Assembly (NCBI GenBank): GCA_964396415.1
Contig: CAYNFM010000032.1
Location: 1 to 34,829 of the forward strand
Length of the DNA: 34,829 nt
DNA from: UBA1306 sp964396415
Lineage (GTDB): Bacteria; Spirochaetota; Spirochaetia; Treponematales; Rectinemataceae
Reading direction: 5' to 3'
How positions within the stretch are numbered: position 1 is the first letter of the stretch; each line of letters starts with the position of its first letter. The notes beneath the pieces were generated by a model, which saw only the letters and a program-made list of their open reading frames with translations, was not told the origin of the DNA and did no database searches. This document shows positions 32,021 to 34,829 of this stretch, piece after piece. Position numbers and translations under genes: made by a program.

Positions 32021-33850
32021 ATGTTCGTTCAAACGTGGTTCCTTCCCTTCGCGCTTCTCGTCGTCGCGATCGCGATCGCCATCCCCTTGAGCCGCTATAT
32101 CGCGTGGGTCATGGACGGCAAGTACCGACCCCTTCCGGTGTTCCGATGGTTCGAGCAGCGCCTGGACAGCGGCGAGCAGAACTGGAAACAGTATCTGGTC
32201 TCGCTGCTCGTCTTCAACGCCGTGCTCTTCGCCTTCGGCTTTCTGGTCCTGTCCCTGCAGCGGTGGATGCCCCTGAATCCCGACCACAAGACCATCCTGG
32301 CCCCGAGTACGATACTCCACAGCGTAATTTCCTTCAGCACGAATACCGATCTGCAGCACTACTCGGGCGACCAGCACCTCTCCAACTTCAGCCAGATATT
32401 CTTCGGCTACTCGAACCTCTTCCTCTCGGCGGCGATCGGACTCTGTTCCCTTACCGCCATAATCCGAGCCTTCCGCAGCGATCCTTCCGTGGGCAACTTC
32501 TTCCTGGACATGTGGCGGGTCGTCGTCTACATGTTCCTCCCCATCGCCTTCGTATTCGCCATAGTGTTCATCTGGCAGGGCAGCCCTATGACCCTCCAGA
32601 GCGCCCACCTGGCGACCACGCTCGAGCCGGGCTCGATGGGGCTGACGGACAAGGGCGCCGCGATCCAGCAGAACATCGTAGTCGGTCCCGTGGCGGCCTT
32701 CGAGTCGATGAAGATGCTCGGGACCAACGGAGGCGGCTTCTACGGCATGAACTCCGCCCACCCCTTCGAGAACCCGACCGCGTTATCCAATTTCTTCAAC
32801 ACTCTCGAGATGATGATCTTCCCCTTCGCCCTCGTCCTGATGTTCGGGCGCATGCTCAGGCGCATGAAGCACGCCGTCGCGATCTTCTCGGTCATGCTGA
32901 CCCTCATGGTAGGGGTCATCGTCTGGGCGGTAGGCTTCGATACCCTCCAGCCCAACCCCGGATTGACCAGCCATGCCGCCGGCCGGAGCTACGACATCCC
33001 CAGCGCGGGCGCTCCGGGCGGTAAAGTCACTCTGGCGATACCGGCCGTCGCGGGCCTGCCGGTCGACCAGCACCTGGGCAATCTCGAGGGCAAGGACCTG
33101 CGATTCGGGACTTCGGCAGGACCGGTCTTCGCCGCCCTGACCACCGACGTCACCTGCGGCGCGGTTAACGCCGAAACGGACAGCCTCAATCCCCTCGCGG
33201 GCATCTCGCCCATGGTCGGCATGTGGCTCAACTGCATCTTCGGCGGCAAGGGCGTCGGCATGATCAACATGCTGATGTTCATCGTCATCGGGATATTCAT
33301 AGCGGGCATGATGGTCGGCAGGACCCCCGAGTACCTGGGCAAGAAGATAGGCGCCCGGGAGGTCAAGCTCGCCGTCATCGCCCTCCTCATCCATCCCCTG
33401 ATGATCCTCGCGCCTGCCGGGCTCTACGCGGCCACGGATTGGGGCATGAAGGCGGTCAGCAACGCCGGACCCCACGGCCTGTCGCAGATCGTCTACCAGT
33501 TCTCCTCGGCCTCCGCGAACAACGGCTCGGCCTTCGACGGCCTGGGCGTCACCTACGGATTCTACAACGCCGCGAGCCCGGCGCCCGAAGCGGTGGCCTG
33601 GGACATCGGCACCGCGATCGTGATGGCCATCAGCCGATTCCTGCCCATCATCGCGATGGTCGCCATGGCCGCCTTCTTGGGCGCCAAGAAGACCATTCCC
33701 GCAGGGCTGGGGACCCTCAGGGACGACACCAAGACCTTCTACTTCCTGCTGCTCGGAGTCGTCCTCATCATCGGAGCCCTTCTCTTCCTGCCGGTCGCCG
33801 CTCTTGGCCCGCTCGCGGAGCACTTAGGGCCGATACCCTTCGGCGGCTGA
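32021..33850 (+). CDS. kdpA: Potassium-transporting ATPase subunit KdpA (K+ channel subunit)
   Basis: KdpA is the potassium-selective subunit of the KdpFABC pump, which takes up K+ at very low external concentration. The 609-residue protein has about ten hydrophobic helices and the four filter segments: ISFSTNTDLQHYSG, LGTNGGGFYGMN, TDVTCGAVNAETDS and SASANNGSAFDGL. It is somewhat longer than E. coli KdpA (557), mostly through a longer soluble loop at about 310-370. AAAGGAG precedes the ATG. The gene follows a predicted terminator and leads into kdpB after 30 bp. Confidence 0.98.
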   Translation: MFVQTWFLPFALLVVAIAIAIPLSRYIAWVMDGKYRPLPVFRWFEQRLDSGEQNWKQYLVSLLVFNAVLFAFGFLVLSLQRWMPLNPDHKTILAPSTILHSVISFSTNTDLQHYSGDQHLSNFSQIFFGYSNLFLSAAIGLCSLTAIIRAFRSDPSVGNFFLDMWRVVVYMFLPIAFVFAIVFIWQGSPMTLQSAHLATTLEPGSMGLTDKGAAIQQNIVVGPVAAFESMKMLGTNGGGFYGMNSAHPFENPTALSNFFNTLEMMIFPFALVLMFGRMLRRMKHAVAIFSVMLTLMVGVIVWAVGFDTLQPNPGLTSHAAGRSYDIPSAGAPGGKVTLAIPAVAGLPVDQHLGNLEGKDLRFGTSAGPVFAALTTDVTCGAVNAETDSLNPLAGISPMVGMWLNCIFGGKGVGMINMLMFIVIGIFIAGMMVGRTPEYLGKKIGAREVKLAVIALLIHPLMILAPAGLYAATDWGMKAVSNAGPHGLSQIVYQFSSASANNGSAFDGLGVTYGFYNAASPAPEAVAWDIGTAIVMAISRFLPIIAMVAMAAFLGAKKTIPAGLGTLRDDTKTFYFLLLGVVLIIGALLFLPVAALGPLAEHLGPIPFGG

Positions 33851-33880
33851 TCGCCCCGCTTCTAAGGAGAAAAAGGAAAC

Positions 33881-34829
33881 ATGGAGACGAACAACATCGC
33901 TTCGACTATCGAGATCACGCAGTCGCTGCGCCGGAAGAAGGCCAAGACCCTCTTCGACGGCCCGACGGCGTGGACCGCCTTCAAGCGATCCTTCGTGATG
34001 CTGCGCCCGGACATCCAGTGGAAGAACCCCGTGATGTTCGTGGTCGAGATCGGCACCATCCTGACGCTTCTATACATCATCGAATTCGCGACGGGGAAGC
34101 TTACGAGCAGCGTTCCTATCGGCTACTTCATCGCCCTCGACGCCTGGCTCTTCCTCACCGTCCTCTTCGCCAATTTCGCGACCGCCTTCGCCGAGGCGCG
34201 GGGCAAGGCCCAGGCCGACTCCCTGAAGCGGGCGCGGCACGATACCCTCGCCTATCGGCTCACCAAGACCGGGACCCTCGAAGAGGTCTCCTCGAACGAG
34301 CTGAGGCCCGGCGACCGCGTGTCCGTCTCGGCGGGGCAGATCATCCCCGGCGACGGCGAGGTGATCGAGGGAGTCGCCTCGGTCGACGAATCGGCGATCA
34401 CCGGGGAATCGGCGCCGGTAATCCGAGAGGCGGGCGGAGATCGCTCGGGCGTGACCGGCGGTACCTTCGTGCTCTCGGACCACATCACGGTCGAGATCAC
34501 TTCGGGCCGCGGGGAATCCTTCCTGGACAAGATGATAGCCCTGGTCGAGGGCGCGATCAGAGCGCGCAGCCCCAACGAGATCGCGCTGGCCCTGGTCCTC
34601 TCGGGCCTGACCCTCATCTTCCTCATCGTGGTCGTCGCCCTGTGGCCGATGGCCCGGAACGCCGAGCTGTACATGGCGAGCTACCTCGGGGTCGACTCCG
34701 TGCAGAGCCTCGGGACCGATGTCCCGACCCTCATCGCCCTCATCGTCTGCCTCATTCCCACGACGATCGGCGCCCTCCTCGCGGCGATCGGCATAGCGGG
34801 CATGGACCGATCGCTCCAGGCCAACATCC
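33881..34829 (+). CDS. kdpB: Potassium-transporting ATPase subunit KdpB (partial, cut by window end)
   Basis: KdpB is the P-type ATPase subunit that powers K+ uptake. The 316 codons present contain helices 1-4 and the actuator domain with SAITGESAPV (TGES at 174-177), which drives dephosphorylation, and CLIPTTIGALLAAIGIAGMDR before the phosphorylation domain. The DKTGT phosphorylation site and nucleotide-binding domain lie beyond the window. AAGGA precedes the ATG at 33881. kdpC and any kdpD would be expected downstream. Confidence 0.97.
   Translation, partial: METNNIASTIEITQSLRRKKAKTLFDGPTAWTAFKRSFVMLRPDIQWKNPVMFVVEIGTILTLLYIIEFATGKLTSSVPIGYFIALDAWLFLTVLFANFATAFAEARGKAQADSLKRARHDTLAYRLTKTGTLEEVSSNELRPGDRVSVSAGQIIPGDGEVIEGVASVDESAITGESAPVIREAGGDRSGVTGGTFVLSDHITVEITSGRGESFLDKMIALVEGAIRARSPNEIALALVLSGLTLIFLIVVVALWPMARNAELYMASYLGVDSVQSLGTDVPTLIALIVCLIPTTIGALLAAIGIAGMDRSLQANI

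Overview
The window is GC-rich, densely packed bacterial chromosome, most likely from a spirochaete of the Treponema/Spirochaeta type. Supporting hints are a protein with two cyclic-nucleotide-binding domains, a giant OmpA-family envelope protein with FlgD-type Ig repeats, permissive lipoprotein signals and strong GGAGG ribosome sites. No 16S gene or other decisive marker is present, so this placement is an inference. No tRNA, rRNA, CRISPR array, insertion sequence or phage gene was recognised. One 100-N assembly gap lies at 12120-12219.

Left part (1-4575, all minus strand): an M32 metallocarboxypeptidase; an unknown membrane protein overlapping it; a 44-residue ribbon-helix-helix regulator with a 38-bp dyad in front of it; a metal-binding ABC substrate lipoprotein whose start overlaps the regulator's stop; a frameshifted remnant that looks like the start of the matching permease; and a FIST sensor protein cut by the window edge. 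recG (4745-6799) diverges from the carboxypeptidase gene across a region holding three GGACAAG half-sites.

Middle part (6814-18506, all minus): read in the direction of transcription, cysS, an ECF sigma factor with an overlapping anti-sigma factor and a secreted protein, glyA, a double cNMP-binding regulator, queG (5' end at the assembly gap), cheW, a Cache/HAMP/GGDEF diguanylate cyclase abutting a two-domain RsmC-like methyltransferase, and a small basic protein. The themes are translation and tRNA modification, stress sigma signalling, chemotaxis and c-di-GMP.

Right part (18542-34829): murB and a CPA2-type antiporter carrying Usp-like and PtsN/EIIA-like C-terminal regions (plus); the 1379-residue OmpA protein and a secreted protein of unknown function (minus); a secreted NlpC/P60-like protein, a PhnP-like metallo-beta-lactamase-fold hydrolase and fabH (plus); a KdpE-like response regulator whose receiver lacks the phosphorylatable Asp and the conserved Lys (minus); and, divergent from it, a kdp potassium-pump operon with an extra 31-residue membrane peptide, kdpF, an apparent intrinsic terminator inside the operon, kdpA and the first third of kdpB.

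I did not find a clearly new defence or mobile system. The most unusual points are the kdp control region (degenerate KdpE plus a terminator between kdpF and kdpA), the antiporter-Usp-EIIA fusion, the RHH/metal-binding-protein unit with its ruined permease, and the secreted NlpC-like protein.
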